Notes: a model not told the origin generated them from the letters alone. A DNA stretch of 64,000 nucleotides from DYFT01 sp041695085 (GCA_041695085.1 JBGFRO010000003.1:184487-248486); one strand, 5' to 3'. Shown: positions 47,562 to 56,212, counted from the first letter of the stretch. Translations and numbers: made by a program.

Positions 47562-49073
47562 CTAGTCATCCCATCTCATCCTCAGCTGTTGAATCAATGG
47601 ATTCTTCTCCGGCGTCAGGGTGAAAAACACCTGGATTTTTCCTTTTTCCCCTTCTATCACAAACGTCCCGCGAAGCTGATTTTCGGGTACGATCTCCCGA
47701 ACGCTCTTGATTCTCCCCGACCGTTGAAAAAGCTCCTTCGACCTCGCCTGAAGATCTTGAATTCGATTATCGAGGAAGAAATTCTCCGCAAAGATACCGG
47801 AGCGCTCTGCATCTTTCCATTCCGGTAACACTTTCACGAGTTCATTCATCCGTTGTTTCAAGATTTCGGAAGGGACGAGACGCCGTGGTTTGAGATCTGC
47901 GAGAGCGATAATCGTATCCAGAACCGCAACGTTAACGGAGCTCGTACCGGCGTAGGTACGGTTGGCAAAGGACATCACGGCCAAACCATACTGAGGCAAC
48001 ATCGTCCAGTTACTTCCAAACCCCGGCAAACCTCCGCTATGTCCCACCCCTACCCGTCCTTCACAATCTTTCGTCCACCCCAACCCATACCCGTATGCAG
48101 ACACAGTAGGACAAGGTCTACCGCTCGGGTATCGAAAGGAGGGATTCAGCCGTCCATAGCTCCACGGTTGATGCATCTCGCGCAGGGAGCTTCTTTTCAA
48201 AACCGGCGCTTCAGCGTCGTCTCTTGGAGGCCATGCTGAAAGATGAAGTGCAACATACGCCGTGAAATCTTCTATTGAGGTGATGAGTCCCCCCATTGCC
48301 CCATACGAGCCGTGATGAAGCAGCGGAATGTTTACCCATGATGAATCGATCCAGCTGTAACCCAACGCAAGGTGTTCCGGTGGAGCCTTGGTATACTCCC
48401 ACACGGTCTGGTTCATTCCGAGCGGCTTGAAAATGCGCTCGGTTGTGTATCGTTCAAAGTCCATACCGGAGACGACCTGCACGATTTGTCCAAGCAGAGC
48501 AAAACCGAGATTGCTGTATTCGTATTCGACTCCGGGCACGTTCGAGAACGACACTCCTTCTTCTATCAATCGCAACAAATCCTCATCCGTGTCCGCCAAC
48601 TGGCGGTCTCCCCAGGGATTGTCTTCAGGAAATCCGGCCATATGCGTCAATAGATGGCGAATGGTGATCTCCGGCGCGTCTTTTGTCAGATACTTCAGCC
48701 GCTTCATCACCGGAAGATACTTCGAGGCGGCATCGTCGAGCGACAGCTTCCCTTGATCGCGTAACTGCAGGATGGCCAACGCCGTCACACTCTTGCTCAT
48801 CGACGCGATCCGGAAAAGCGAACTCGTGTTTGCCGTGATCCGTTCCTCCAGATTTGCAAAACCAAACGCGCCGGTGTAGAGCAACTGACCATCCAGAATC
48901 ACGCCATAGACGAAGCCGGGCGTTCGTTGTCGCTCTGCAAACTCTTGAAAGATTCTTTCGACGAGCGGTGCCGTGGCCCTCACCTTTTCCGACCTACCTT
49001 CATCGGGGAAGACTGCCGGTTGACGAGCGTGTAGAGCAACAACGAACGATAGAAACAAAACAAAGAGGCGCAT
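47562..49073 (-). CDS. Class C beta-lactamase-family serine hydrolase, exported
   Basis: The 503-residue protein has a signal peptide (LFVLFLSFVVALHA). It carries the three hallmarks of the beta-lactamase/transpeptidase fold: SxxK as SMSKSVTA, the tyrosine motif YEYSNLGFALLG (YSN) and HSGGLPGFGS (an HxG triad variant of KTG). Such proteins are peptidases or esterases in the periplasm more often than resistance enzymes. The C-terminal extra domain (about 390-503) is beta-rich. Its neighbour is an alpha/beta hydrolase reading the same way, and both could act on peptides or esters. Confidence 0.88.
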   Translation of the reverse strand: MRLFVLFLSFVVALHARQPAVFPDEGRSEKVRATAPLVERIFQEFAERQRTPGFVYGVILDGQLLYTGAFGFANLEERITANTSSLFRIASMSKSVTALAILQLRDQGKLSLDDAASKYLPVMKRLKYLTKDAPEITIRHLLTHMAGFPEDNPWGDRQLADTDEDLLRLIEEGVSFSNVPGVEYEYSNLGFALLGQIVQVVSGMDFERYTTERIFKPLGMNQTVWEYTKAPPEHLALGYSWIDSSWVNIPLLHHGSYGAMGGLITSIEDFTAYVALHLSAWPPRDDAEAPVLKRSSLREMHQPWSYGRLNPSFRYPSGRPCPTVSAYGYGLGWTKDCEGRVGVGHSGGLPGFGSNWTMLPQYGLAVMSFANRTYAGTSSVNVAVLDTIIALADLKPRRLVPSEILKQRMNELVKVLPEWKDAERSGIFAENFFLDNRIQDLQARSKELFQRSGRIKSVREIVPENQLRGTFVIEGEKGKIQVFFTLTPEKNPLIQQLRMRWDD

Positions 49074-49115
49074 TGTTCTTCTCCCAGTAATTATCCAATC
49101 ACGATTGCATCGCCG

Positions 49116-49207
49116 CTACTGTGCAAGATAGCCACCGTCAATCGCATAGTAATTGCCAGTTATGAATGAAATGGTCTGTCGTTTGAACGATTCGCCTTCC
49201 TTCAGGG
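49116..49207 (-). pseudogene. C-terminal remnant of a short-chain dehydrogenase/reductase
   Basis: Directly after the stop of the alpha/beta hydrolase gene, the minus strand reads ESFKRQTISFITGNYYAID then GGYLAQ and a stop. ITGxxxxIDGGYLA is the standard end of classical SDR proteins. The rest of the SDR is missing, so this is a 30-residue relic. Confidence 0.65.
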
Positions 49208-50128
49208 TCAATCGACCTTCTTCTTTCCCTCATCCACCCCTTTGATAAACTTGATGATCCCGCTCATATACGTTTCCTGATCGTCATACATACACATATG
49301 GCTGCCGTTGGAACAGTAGAGATAACTGCCATGCTGAACCTGCGTCGACATCCACTTCATATGTTCCGGATCCATCGTATCATGTTGCGCTCCAATCACG
49401 AGTGTTGGAACCGCAATCTTTGCCAAATCGGCCGATCGATCCCACCTTGCCAACCTCCCCGCAATACCGAACTCACTATATCTCGGATTCTGATAATCTC
49501 CTTTTGCTTCGATCGCTCGAATCTCCTTCAGCACAGTGGGATCCATTTGCTTCGCCAGGACTTCATCTGCGTAACGCCCGTACGCGGGCGCGCTCGACAT
49601 CATGTTCGAGATGATCAGCCCCTTCAGGTGTTGCTGATACTTTAACGCGTACTCGATTGCCAGAATCCCGCCCCAGGAATGTCCCAAGAGATAGAAGTTG
49701 TCTTTGCTCAACCCCAATGCGGTTCGAACTTGTTCAACCTCTTCTACGAAACGTTCCGTAACCCACAAATCGTTGTCCTTCGGTTGATCGGAGTAAGCGG
49801 AGCCAAGTTGATCATAGTAAATGAACTCGATCCTCTCCTGAGGAAAAAAACTCTCCGCGCATTCCCAGTACTCGTGTGTGGCACCAGGTCCGCCGTGAAG
49901 AAGGAGCACCTTCATTCGCGGATTATTGCCAACCCGCTTCGTCCAGACCTTAAACTTCCCTTTCGGTGTTTCGACAGGAATGAGTTGAACACCACCCATC
50001 TTGATCCCTTGTTCCGCGCTCTTATAGTAGTCGAGCTCGGAAACAGCTTTCCGGTCTTCGCTTGGTGCGCAACAGGTGAGAAAAAGTGTAAAAATGAGAA
50101 CAGAAAACATTTGGATAGAACGACGCAT
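49208..50128 (-). CDS. Proline iminopeptidase-like alpha/beta hydrolase, lipoprotein
   Basis: I use the Met at 50128, which follows AAGGAG and starts a lipoprotein signal (VLIFTLFLTCCAPSED). An upstream Met at 50176 would extend it by 16 residues. The oxyanion segment LLHGGPGATHEYW (HGGPG) and the nucleophile elbow LLGHSWGGILAIEYAL are typical of proline iminopeptidases (S33). The acid and His are probably in VIGAQHDTMDPEHM and SNGSHMCMYDDQ. It probably cleaves an N-terminal proline or a related amide in the periplasm. It lies downstream of the cassette array and just upstream of the serine hydrolase gene. Confidence 0.85.
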   Translation of the reverse strand: MRRSIQMFSVLIFTLFLTCCAPSEDRKAVSELDYYKSAEQGIKMGGVQLIPVETPKGKFKVWTKRVGNNPRMKVLLLHGGPGATHEYWECAESFFPQERIEFIYYDQLGSAYSDQPKDNDLWVTERFVEEVEQVRTALGLSKDNFYLLGHSWGGILAIEYALKYQQHLKGLIISNMMSSAPAYGRYADEVLAKQMDPTVLKEIRAIEAKGDYQNPRYSEFGIAGRLARWDRSADLAKIAVPTLVIGAQHDTMDPEHMKWMSTQVQHGSYLYCSNGSHMCMYDDQETYMSGIIKFIKGVDEGKKKVD

Positions 50129-50669
50129 AGGAGATCTCCTTGTGAAATGGACAGGAATAGATTGTGGGGCAGCCATACTTCCGTCCGATCCTTTTATGCG
50201 TCACAGGCACAGATGAGGAATGCGGTTCAAGAAGTAAAGAGGCAATTAAGCCGCAGGCGGCATGGATTGCCTTCTTAAGCCGGGACCATAATTGTATAGG
50301 CGTAACGGAGTCATCTTCCCTCCACCTCGAACTCAATTCGACTCAACGCCATTTTCTCGTCCGACCAGCAAGGAGCTAGAGAGGACGAAAGGCCCCTCCC
50401 GCGAAACCAACGGCAGGATCGATATTCATCAAAACTATTAAAATGATCAATGTAATGCCACACGCACCCAAGAAGAATTGCTGTCATCGAAATCCCATTG
50501 TTTGCTGCGTATCGCAGCAGCATGTTCAGTCGATCTTTTGAAACTCAATATGTAAGTTGTTCTAAAAATTTCCCGTGCGATCAAAGGACAACTGGAACAT
50601 GAGCTCACTTTCTCGCTCGTCGCGGCGATTCTTTGATTGATCGCATTGCTAACGCAGCAGCGCGATGAT
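50129..50669. other. Gene-free stretch at the left edge of the cassette array
   Basis: About 540 bp between the hydrolase gene and the first attC-like site, with no gene that I can support. A cassette should end at the first R'' core at 50670, but no matching R'-like start is found upstream, so its left edge is lost or unrecognisable. No integrase-like frame is present. Confidence 0.5.
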
Positions 50670-50890
50670 GCATAACGTTTGCAGCAAGAACGCCGTTGCT
50701 CTTGCCGCTCACAACAACGTGGCTGGAGCCGCTATGAACGATTCATTCTTTCGCGGAGAAGGGCACATACCTACGATGCGTTGTTCGCACCGGGGCGGCA
50801 AAAACAATGGAGCGAGCACAACTGTTTCTTGAACTTAGCTTTGACATCGCAATTTCAAGTGAGCGAGCGTCGTTGTTGGGCGTGTTATGC
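50670..50890 (+). repeat. attC-like site A (long form, 221 bp)
   Basis: GCATAAC core at 50670 and GTTATGC at 50884. The inner hairpin has loop TATGAACGATTCATTC between CCGC and GCGG. L boxes GCAGCAAGAACG and CGTCGTTGTTGGGC are only partly complementary. Confidence 0.75.
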
Positions 50891-50939
50891 GCCCCTGTGG
50901 CCGCCCGCCTCCAGAGCACGGTGGGGAGGAGTTCTGAAA

Positions 50940-51266
50940 CTACCGCAACAAGCGCTCTTGAAGCAAAGTCTGCATATCTCGTCGACCATCCAACACGCAA
51001 TGGACTGTGACAGTCCTACGGTCGATGCTGTAGAAAATCCTGTAGGGCTTGAATCGCATTTCTCTAAACTGAGAGACGCCGATGTCCTGCAACTCTGGTG
51101 GGATGTGGCCCCGAAGAGGCAACGTGCGCAGCGAGTAACAAGCCTGTTTGAGACCCTGAAACAAACGATCTGCCTGTTGGATGGAATCGTTCAGCGCAAC
51201 GTACTTGTAGATTTCAAAGAGGTCTTCCTCGGCATCAAGATCAAGCTGAACATTATGCTTTTTCAT
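50940..51266 (-). CDS. RelE/ParE-family toxin
   Basis: About 108 residues from the Met at 51266, which overlaps the antitoxin stop by 14 bp. The body matches RelE/ParE: VQLDLDAEEDLFEIYKYVAL, FREMRFKPYRIFYSIDRRTV and HCVLDGRRDMQTLLQERL. It would inhibit a cellular target (mRNA on ribosomes or gyrase) and be neutralised by the Phd-like partner. It is the only TA pair of the array that reads leftward. The whole unit lies between attC-like sites A and B. Confidence 0.85.
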   Translation of the reverse strand: MKKHNVQLDLDAEEDLFEIYKYVALNDSIQQADRLFQGLKQACYSLRTLPLRGHIPPELQDIGVSQFREMRFKPYRIFYSIDRRTVTVHCVLDGRRDMQTLLQERLLR

Positions 51267-51543
51267 TCTTGAAGCCTTGGATTCGCTCTTCGAGCGATGC
51301 AAAGGTGGCATCGAGGGACTTCACCTTGCCCCGTCGGACATTCTTCTGACTTCGCGTCAGAATCTTCAGCAAGGCCAATGTTTCCTGCGTTTGTTCAAAG
51401 GTATGGATATCCTGAAGAACGGCCTTGGCCTGACCGTTGTGTGTGACGATGATGGTGCCCTGGTGGTCGGAGAGGTCTCGGATGAGACGAGAGGCGTGAG
51501 CTTTGAGATAGCTGATCGGTTTAACGGAAGTGCTAAGTTTCAT
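51253..51543 (-). CDS. Phd/YefM-family antitoxin
   Basis: About 96 residues from the Met at 51543, which has a clean AGGAGG six bases upstream; an earlier Met lacks one. MKLSTSVKPISYLKAHASRL is the Phd/YefM dimerisation start, with TIIVTHNGQAKAVLQDIHTF following. The downstream half (QKNVRRGKVKSLDATFASLE) is the toxin-binding tail. Such antitoxins autorepress their operon. It precedes the RelE-like toxin gene with overlap. Confidence 0.88.
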   Translation of the reverse strand: MKLSTSVKPISYLKAHASRLIRDLSDHQGTIIVTHNGQAKAVLQDIHTFEQTQETLALLKILTRSQKNVRRGKVKSLDATFASLEERIQGFKNEKA

Positions 51544-51657
51544 AGAGCCTCCTGTTATGTTCAACCATAATATAGGCTAAATTCAGATCGAACACAAGGT
51601 CAGCGGAATACGCTTACGTCTGCGAAGAGCTGCCAACACCCGGTGGGCGGCCATGGC

Positions 51658-51701
51658 ACATAACGTTTGGCGTCAGCACACCGTTGTTGCTACTGTTAGG
51701 C
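51658..51701 (+). repeat. attC-like site B (minimal form, 44 bp)
   Basis: ACATAAC at 51658 and GTTAGGC at 51695 with the inner arms absent. It keeps only the R and L elements. Confidence 0.6.
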
Positions 51702-51767
51702 GTTCGTTTGCGCCGGTCATTGAGCGTAACTTGACTCTATGTCGGAAACAACATATCTTGTAATCGC

Positions 51768-52097
51768 ATGACCGTTAAGGATAAGCCGCTCGTCTGGTTC
51801 CACGGTGAGATGAAGTCACCACCCTTTTCGAGTCAGGCCAGAATAGAAGCCGGCTATTTACTCCGTCGGTTGCAGATGGGCGAGAAGCTAAGTCTACCGC
51901 ACTCGCGCCCAATGCCATCGATTGGAGCCAGATGCCACGAACTTCGAATTGACGATGAGAATAAGACCTGGCGGATCGTCTATCGGGTCGATGATGATGC
52001 CATTGTAATCCTGGAAGTCTTTGACAAGAAGACTCGGAAGACACCCAAGTATGTGATTGAGAACTGTAAACGACGGATTCGATTGTATGATTCGTAA
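51768..52097 (+). CDS. HigB-like (Gp49/RelE superfamily) toxin
   Basis: The 109-residue protein matches phage-derived Gp49/HigB proteins: VWFHGEMKSPPFSSQARIEA, GYLLRRLQMGEKLSLPHSRP, TWRIVYRVDDDAIVILEVFD and KKTRKTPKYVIENCKRRI. Toxins of this class cleave mRNA in the ribosome. Here the toxin comes first and the XRE antitoxin follows 12 bp later, the reverse of most TA operons but normal for HigBA. It lies just after attC-like site B. Confidence 0.85.
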   Translation: MTVKDKPLVWFHGEMKSPPFSSQARIEAGYLLRRLQMGEKLSLPHSRPMPSIGARCHELRIDDENKTWRIVYRVDDDAIVILEVFDKKTRKTPKYVIENCKRRIRLYDS

Positions 52098-52109
52098 AGG
52101 AGAAGAACG

Positions 52110-52418
52110 ATGAACCGTGCAAAGAAACGACGTTTGGAATCGAAAGGGTGGAAGGTTGGAGATACCCGAGAATTCCTGAACCTTTCGGCTGAAGAAGCTG
52201 CGTATGTAGAGTTGAAGCTCGCATTGAGCAAGAATCTGCAAGAGTTACGACGTCAGAAGAAACTGACCCAGGAAGAGCTTGCCCGTCGGTTGAAGTCCAG
52301 CCAGTCGAGAGTGGCCAAAATGGAAGCTGGTGATCCATCGGTTTCAATCGATTTATTGGTACGATCGCTCTTGGCATTGGGCGCATCGAGAAAACGTCTC
52401 GCTGAGATGCTGTTATAA
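52110..52418 (+). CDS. HigA-like XRE-family antitoxin
   Basis: The 102-residue protein has an acidic N-terminus (FLNLSAEEAAYVELKLAL) and a helix-turn-helix (LRRQKKLTQEELARRLKSSQ, SRVAKMEAGDPSVSIDLLVR). It follows the HigB-like toxin gene, so it would bind the toxin and autoregulate the pair. The site-C repeat begins 68 bp after its stop. Confidence 0.85.
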   Translation: MNRAKKRRLESKGWKVGDTREFLNLSAEEAAYVELKLALSKNLQELRRQKKLTQEELARRLKSSQSRVAKMEAGDPSVSIDLLVRSLLALGASRKRLAEMLL

Positions 52419-52485
52419 ACTCAATCTGCTTCTTCCGCTCGTCCTACCAGACTCACCTCGCCAAAATCCGCCCGGTGCAAATGAC

Positions 52486-52689
52486 GCCTAACGTTTGCAG
52501 CAACAACGCAGCGGTTTTGCGAACTCAAAAAAGATGCGGCGAAGGGCGCTATGAACGACTTATTTTCTTGCGCCCGAAGCCGCAAACCAACCCGCGGCAA
52601 AAACAATGGAGCGACCACAACTGATTCTTTTCCATAGCTTCAACTGAGCCCTATCAACAAAGGGAGCGCCGTGCTTACGCTTGTTAGCC
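52486..52689 (+). repeat. attC-like site C (long form, 204 bp)
   Basis: GCCTAAC at 52486 and GTTAGCC at 52683. The inner stem GGGCGC/GCGCCC encloses the conserved loop TATGAACGACTTATTTTCTT. Confidence 0.8.
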
Positions 52690-52776
52690 GCAGCGGCAGT
52701 CATTACGCTCGATCTCTTCGGTTGATTTTGTGTAATACAACTGTTATAATAACGTCACATCCAAGGAGAATCGCAA

Positions 52777-53001
52777 ATGCTCAAAACTGCTGTGCGTCGA
52801 GTGGGCAACAGTCTCGGAATTACTTTGCCCAAAACGATTGTCGACAACTACCATCTCAATGAAGGGGATGAACTCCATCTTGTCGAGACTGATGAAGGAG
52901 TGGTCTTAACACCTTTCAATCCGAAGTTTGCAGAATGGGCTCGGGCCTATGAGAGAACGAATCGCAAGTATCGGAATACACTCAAGGCTCTTGCGAAATA
53001 A
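52777..53001 (+). CDS. AbrB/MazE-like (SpoVT/AbrB domain) antitoxin
   Basis: The 74-residue protein is a swapped-hairpin AbrB domain: LKTAVRRVGNSLGITLPKTI, VDNYHLNEGDELHLVETDEG, VVLTPFNPKFAEW. The start follows CAAGGAGAATCGCA. Its stop overlaps the start of the Doc gene by one base (TAATG), so the two are coupled. It would neutralise the Doc toxin and regulate the pair. Confidence 0.88.
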   Translation: MLKTAVRRVGNSLGITLPKTIVDNYHLNEGDELHLVETDEGVVLTPFNPKFAEWARAYERTNRKYRNTLKALAK

Positions 53002-53402
53002 TGGTCGTTCACTTCATTCCGGACGACCTTGTCTTGACGATTCACGCCGACCTTCTGCAACGATACGGTGGTCGGCCTGGGCTTCGGGACAGAAACCTTC
53101 TTGAGTCCGCCCTTGCCCAGCCCAAGATGACTGTCGGCGGCAAGTTTGCTCATAAAACACTTTTTGATAAAGCAGCCGCCTATGGTTTTCACGTGTGTAA
53201 GAATCATCCGTTCATCGATGGGAACAAACGAGTAGCATTCGTGCTGATGGACATTTTTCTCCAGAAGAACCGATGGGAGATTGTTGCCCACGAAGAAGAG
53301 GCATACTCGTTAATGATGGATCTCGCCTCGGGTAAACTCACCAAGGCTCAACTTTCCACTTGGGTCAAAGAACATTCCGCACGTCTTCGCCGACTTCGGT
53401 AG
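53001..53402 (+). CDS. doc: Doc-type Fic-domain toxin (death-on-curing)
   Basis: The 133-residue protein is a single Fic fold. The active-site motif is HPFIDGNKRVAFVLMDIFL, with the conserved H, N, K and R. Doc toxins of this family phosphorylate EF-Tu using ATP and stop translation. The upstream AbrB-like protein is the antitoxin, where P1 uses a Phd antitoxin; AbrB-Doc pairing is known in chromosomes. Its stop codon abuts attC-like site D. Confidence 0.9.
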   Translation: MVVHFIPDDLVLTIHADLLQRYGGRPGLRDRNLLESALAQPKMTVGGKFAHKTLFDKAAAYGFHVCKNHPFIDGNKRVAFVLMDIFLQKNRWEIVAHEEEAYSLMMDLASGKLTKAQLSTWVKEHSARLRRLR

Positions 53403-53413
53403 ACTGCCGTTGC

Positions 53414-53538
53414 GGCTAACGTTTGCACCAAAAACCGTTGAGCGACCAGAATAATATAAGCGGGTTGGCCTCACTCGAATAAACTCCGTGTGGGTTGGCC
53501 ATATCTGCAAGGGAGCGCCGTTGTTGCTGCTGTCAGGC
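53414..53538 (+). repeat. attC-like site D (deleted form, 125 bp; altered R')
   Basis: GGCTAAC at 53414 but GTCAGGC instead of GTTAGGC at 53532. The 5' half of the inner hairpin is missing, joining GTTTGCA directly to CCAAAAACCGTTGAGCGACC. Confidence 0.65.
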
Positions 53539-53549
53539 GCAGGCACCCT

Positions 53550-54188
53550 TCATCGGATGGGCTTGTAGCGCTCAACTTTCTTGAGATAGGTTTGCCATTC
53601 CACCTCAAGTCGCTGTTGCCAGCCCTTGCCGTTTCGTTCGTCAAGATACTTTTCGATTACCGCATTGTATAAGTGTTCGCCCGTGATTACACAGCCAGTA
53701 GGCAAATAACGAAATCCATATTTGTCGGTAAAGGATGAATCAGGGAATGTGCCAACAAGGAGGCCGGGTAATTTGAGCTGGACGATCCCCCTGGCCAGGT
53801 CTTCCCTAGCAGCATCTTCTTGTTCGTACCACCACTCCCTAAGGTGAATATCAAGCGTAACACGTTCACCGGGTGCTACAACAATACCTTTGCGAACATC
53901 TCGCTCGAATCCGATATACGTTGCTCGCACAGAATGAGTCCCGGGCGGAACGTTCTTAAGCAGATATTTTCCTTGGTGATCAGTACTGTTGGCGAAGGGT
54001 AGTGAGTCAAGGGCGACAAGAGCGCCAACGAGTGGCTCACCAGTAGCATGGTCGCGGACAAAGCCGGCAATACTGCCCGGTTTGAGGGAATCGGATAGGG
54101 ATAGGCATTCCTGCGCAGTGGCGACCTTCGGAAGAAGGAAAGCACAGAGAATGCCAACAGGAGCCAGATGGAATGCCAATCGAGTCAT
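53550..54188 (-). CDS. Secreted CarboxypepD_reg-like protein, cassette-borne
   Basis: The 212-residue protein has a signal peptide (LAPVGILCAFLLPKVATAQ) and one carboxypeptidase-regulatory-like domain (IAGFVRDHATGEPLVGALVA, QGKYLLKNVPPGTHSVRATY, ERVTLDIHLREW). The last ~80 residues (RGIVQLKLPGLLVGTFPDSS, YLPTGCVITGEHLYNAVIEK) are not recognised. It reads leftward, against the repeats, and its stop is 12 bp from the R' core at 53532-53538. It is probably an envelope protein. Similar domains occur in the receptors of this genome. Confidence 0.75.
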   Translation of the reverse strand: MTRLAFHLAPVGILCAFLLPKVATAQECLSLSDSLKPGSIAGFVRDHATGEPLVGALVALDSLPFANSTDHQGKYLLKNVPPGTHSVRATYIGFERDVRKGIVVAPGERVTLDIHLREWWYEQEDAAREDLARGIVQLKLPGLLVGTFPDSSFTDKYGFRYLPTGCVITGEHLYNAVIEKYLDERNGKGWQQRLEVEWQTYLKKVERYKPIR

Positions 54189-54234
54189 TGATTGACGAAA
54201 CCTCTGAAGTGTGGATCCCGAGTAAAGTGCTTGC

Positions 54235-54436
54235 GCCTAACGTTTGCAGCAACAACGCCGTTGCTTTTGCCGCTCGAAGATGATGCGGCGAAGGGCGCTA
54301 TCAAAGATACATTCCTCGCGCCCGTAGGCGCAGTTTCAAGTCGTGGCAAAAACAATGGAGTGAGCACTATAATTCTTTCCTTTGTTCTAACTTAACCTTA
54401 TCAACAGAGCGAGCGTCGTTGTTACCGCTGTTAGCT
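54235..54436 (+). repeat. attC-like site E (long form, 202 bp)
   Basis: GCCTAAC at 54235 and GTTAGCT at 54430. Inner stem GGGCGC/GCGCCC with loop TATCAAAGATACATTCCTC. Confidence 0.8.
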
Positions 54437-54517
54437 GCAGTGCGCCGCAGAGATAAGGGCTTGATTATGTCAGAATTTAGTACTAATTTGTGCACAACCA
54501 TTCTAAGGAGCAAGTCA

Positions 54518-54787
54518 ATGCCAATCATCAAATCGATCTCGAGCTTACGCAACCGGACCAGAGAGATCGCCAAGATTTGCCACGATCAGGATGAGCCTGT
54601 CTATCTCACGACAAATGGCGAGGGTGATCTGGTGGTGATGAGCATCGACCATTACGAGCGATTGAAAGCCGAAGTTGATCTGTTTCAAAAGCTTGCCGTT
54701 GCTCAAGCTCAATCGGCAGCCGGGAAGAAGGGCATCACGCATAGACAGATGATGACCAAACTCCGACGCCGAATCAATGCCCGATAA
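54518..54787 (+). CDS. YefM/Phd-family antitoxin
   Basis: About 89 residues from the Met at 54518, preceded by AAGGAGCAAGTCA. Earlier in-frame codons lie inside the attC-like site and are not used. MPIIKSISSLRNRTREIAKI, PVYLTTNGEGDLVVMSIDHY and ERLKAEVDLFQKLAVAQAQS match YefM/Phd. Its stop overlaps the ATG of the downstream RelE-type toxin gene. Confidence 0.85.
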   Translation: MPIIKSISSLRNRTREIAKICHDQDEPVYLTTNGEGDLVVMSIDHYERLKAEVDLFQKLAVAQAQSAAGKKGITHRQMMTKLRRRINAR

Positions 54788-55082
54788 ATAGACACTGCGC
54801 TATCTTCCTGCGGCAGATGGTGATCTTGTGGGGATTTTCGATTTTATTGCACAAGATAGTCCAAATCGGGCATCGTCGTATCTAGAAAAGCTTGACAAAC
54901 GAATTGGTTTGTTGGAGCGACATCCCTTCCTTGGCCGAATACCGCGCCATCCCAAACTTCGCGCCTACGGATACCGGATACTGACTGTTGAATCCTACCT
55001 TGTTTTCTATATAGTCCGCGGACGGACGATTGAAATTCATCGTGTCGTTCACGGATCCCGCGACTTGGATCAAATCCTCTGA
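54777..55082 (+). pseudogene. RelE/ParE toxin with in-frame amber codon at position 5
   Basis: The ATG at 54777 overlaps the antitoxin stop and reads MPDK, then TAG (54789-54791), then TLRYLPAADGDLVGIFDFIA, QDSPNRASSYLEKLDKRIGL, YGYRILTVESYLVFYIVRGR and IHRVVHGSRDLDQIL. Everything after the stop is a normal RelE/ParE toxin in the same frame, so it looks like a nonsense mutation. A GTG at 54828 could initiate a shorter product lacking the first strand. It may be an inactive toxin beside an intact antitoxin. Confidence 0.75.
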
Positions 55083-55113
55083 CTTGCTGCATAACGTTGA
55101 CGCGGCGCATTGC

Positions 55114-55196
55114 AGCTAACGTCTGCGGTAACAACTTTCCGTAGCTTTAACTTAGCAATATCAAACGAGCGAGCGTCGTTGTTACCGCTGTTATGC
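55114..55196 (+). repeat. attC-like site F (deleted form, 83 bp)
   Basis: AGCTAAC at 55114 and GTTATGC at 55190. The inner hairpin is absent. A second GCATAAC lies just upstream at 55089. Confidence 0.65.
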
Positions 55197-55338
55197 GTTC
55201 ATTGGTTTGCGTGTTTATTGTACTCCGTTGTGAACTTACCGTCGAGACTCCGCGATCGGGCGGGGAGGGGAAGAATGTCCACCGCAAAGGGAGATATTGT
55301 CATTTGCACATATGCCGTTAAATTGTTATCATTAGTCT

Positions 55339-55629
55339 GTGATTCTGAACTTTGCGGATAGAATGACCGAGGACATATATGATGGCGTTGATTCAACGGC
55401 ACCTCGGCGAATTCCACAGACAGTCTGGGCAGTGGCAATCCGTAAGCTCGATATGTTGAATGCTGCATCAGATTTCCGAGATCTTCGAGTTCCACCGGCA
55501 AATCGATTGGAAGCGCTGAAAGGAAAATGGTCGGGGTACCATTCCATTCGGCTCAACGATCAGTACCGGATTGTGTTCAGATGGATTGATGGTAATGCGA
55601 AAGACGTTTTGATAATGGACTATCACTGA
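55339..55629 (+). CDS. higB: HigB-type toxin (RelE superfamily)
   Basis: The 96-residue protein starts at GTG 55339. It shows the host-inhibition HigB pattern: LNFADRMTEDIYDG, RKLDMLNAASDFRDLRVPPA, NRLEALKGKWSGYHSIRLND and QYRIVFRWIDGNAKDVLIMD. HigB cleaves translating mRNAs. The XRE antitoxin gene begins 4 bp after its stop. The pair lies between attC-like sites F and G. Confidence 0.88.
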   Translation: MILNFADRMTEDIYDGVDSTAPRRIPQTVWAVAIRKLDMLNAASDFRDLRVPPANRLEALKGKWSGYHSIRLNDQYRIVFRWIDGNAKDVLIMDYH

Positions 55630-55633
55630 AAGG

Positions 55634-55912
55634 ATGAAGCGTATGATTCCCAAGAACCGAAAGCCGACCCATCCGGGAGAGATTCTGCTTGAAGAGTTCC
55701 TCAAACCGATGGGGATGAGCCAGATTGAGCTTGCGAAGAAGATGGGTGTGCCGATCCAGCGGGTGAACACGCTGATCAATGGCAAGCGTGATATGACGGC
55801 TGAGACGGCCATTCTTCTGTCTCGTGCGTTGAAGACCTCGCCAGAGTTTTGGATGAACCTTCAAGTGGCGTACGACTTATTTGAAGCACGCCGGGCAATG
55901 GACGCAGCCTAA
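55634..55912 (+). CDS. higA: HigA-type XRE-family antitoxin
   Basis: The 92-residue protein has the HigA signature: NRKPTHPGEILLEEFLKPMG, MSQIELAKKMGVPIQRVNTL, INGKRDMTAETAILLSRALK and TSPEFWMNLQVAYDL. It binds HigB and the operon promoter. The gene is in the normal toxin-first HigBA order. A second, less similar HigBA-like pair occurs at 51768-52418. Confidence 0.92.
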   Translation: MKRMIPKNRKPTHPGEILLEEFLKPMGMSQIELAKKMGVPIQRVNTLINGKRDMTAETAILLSRALKTSPEFWMNLQVAYDLFEARRAMDAA

Positions 55913-56009
55913 GAACGTGTGAATCGTCGCTCCTGCCCGCCCGTTCTCTGACTCCTTCCGAAGTTACACTCCTGTTTGTTGACTTGCACCTCTGCAGCAA
56001 ACCAATGGC

Positions 56010-56212
56010 GCATAACGTTTAGCGTCAGCACGCCGTTGTTTTTGCCGCTCGAAAAAGATGCGGCGAAGGGCGCTATGAACGACTTAATTTCTTGCGCCCG
56101 TAGCCGCAAACCAACACGCGGCAAAAACAATGGAGCGACCACTACTATTTCTTTCCTGAGCTATAACGGAGCCATATCAAATGAGTGAGCGCCGTTGTTG
56201 CTGCTGTTAGCC
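56010..56212 (+). repeat. attC-like site G (long form, 203 bp)
   Basis: GCATAAC at 56010 and GTTAGCC at 56206. Inner stem TTTTTGCCGC/GCGGCAAAAA, then GGGCGC/GCGCCC around TATGAACGACTTAATTTCTT. Confidence 0.8.

Noticed and set aside
50022..50523. Short frames at the left flank of the array as a lost integrase
   Set aside because: They contain none of the tyrosine recombinase motifs (R..HxxR..Y) and have shadow-like composition.
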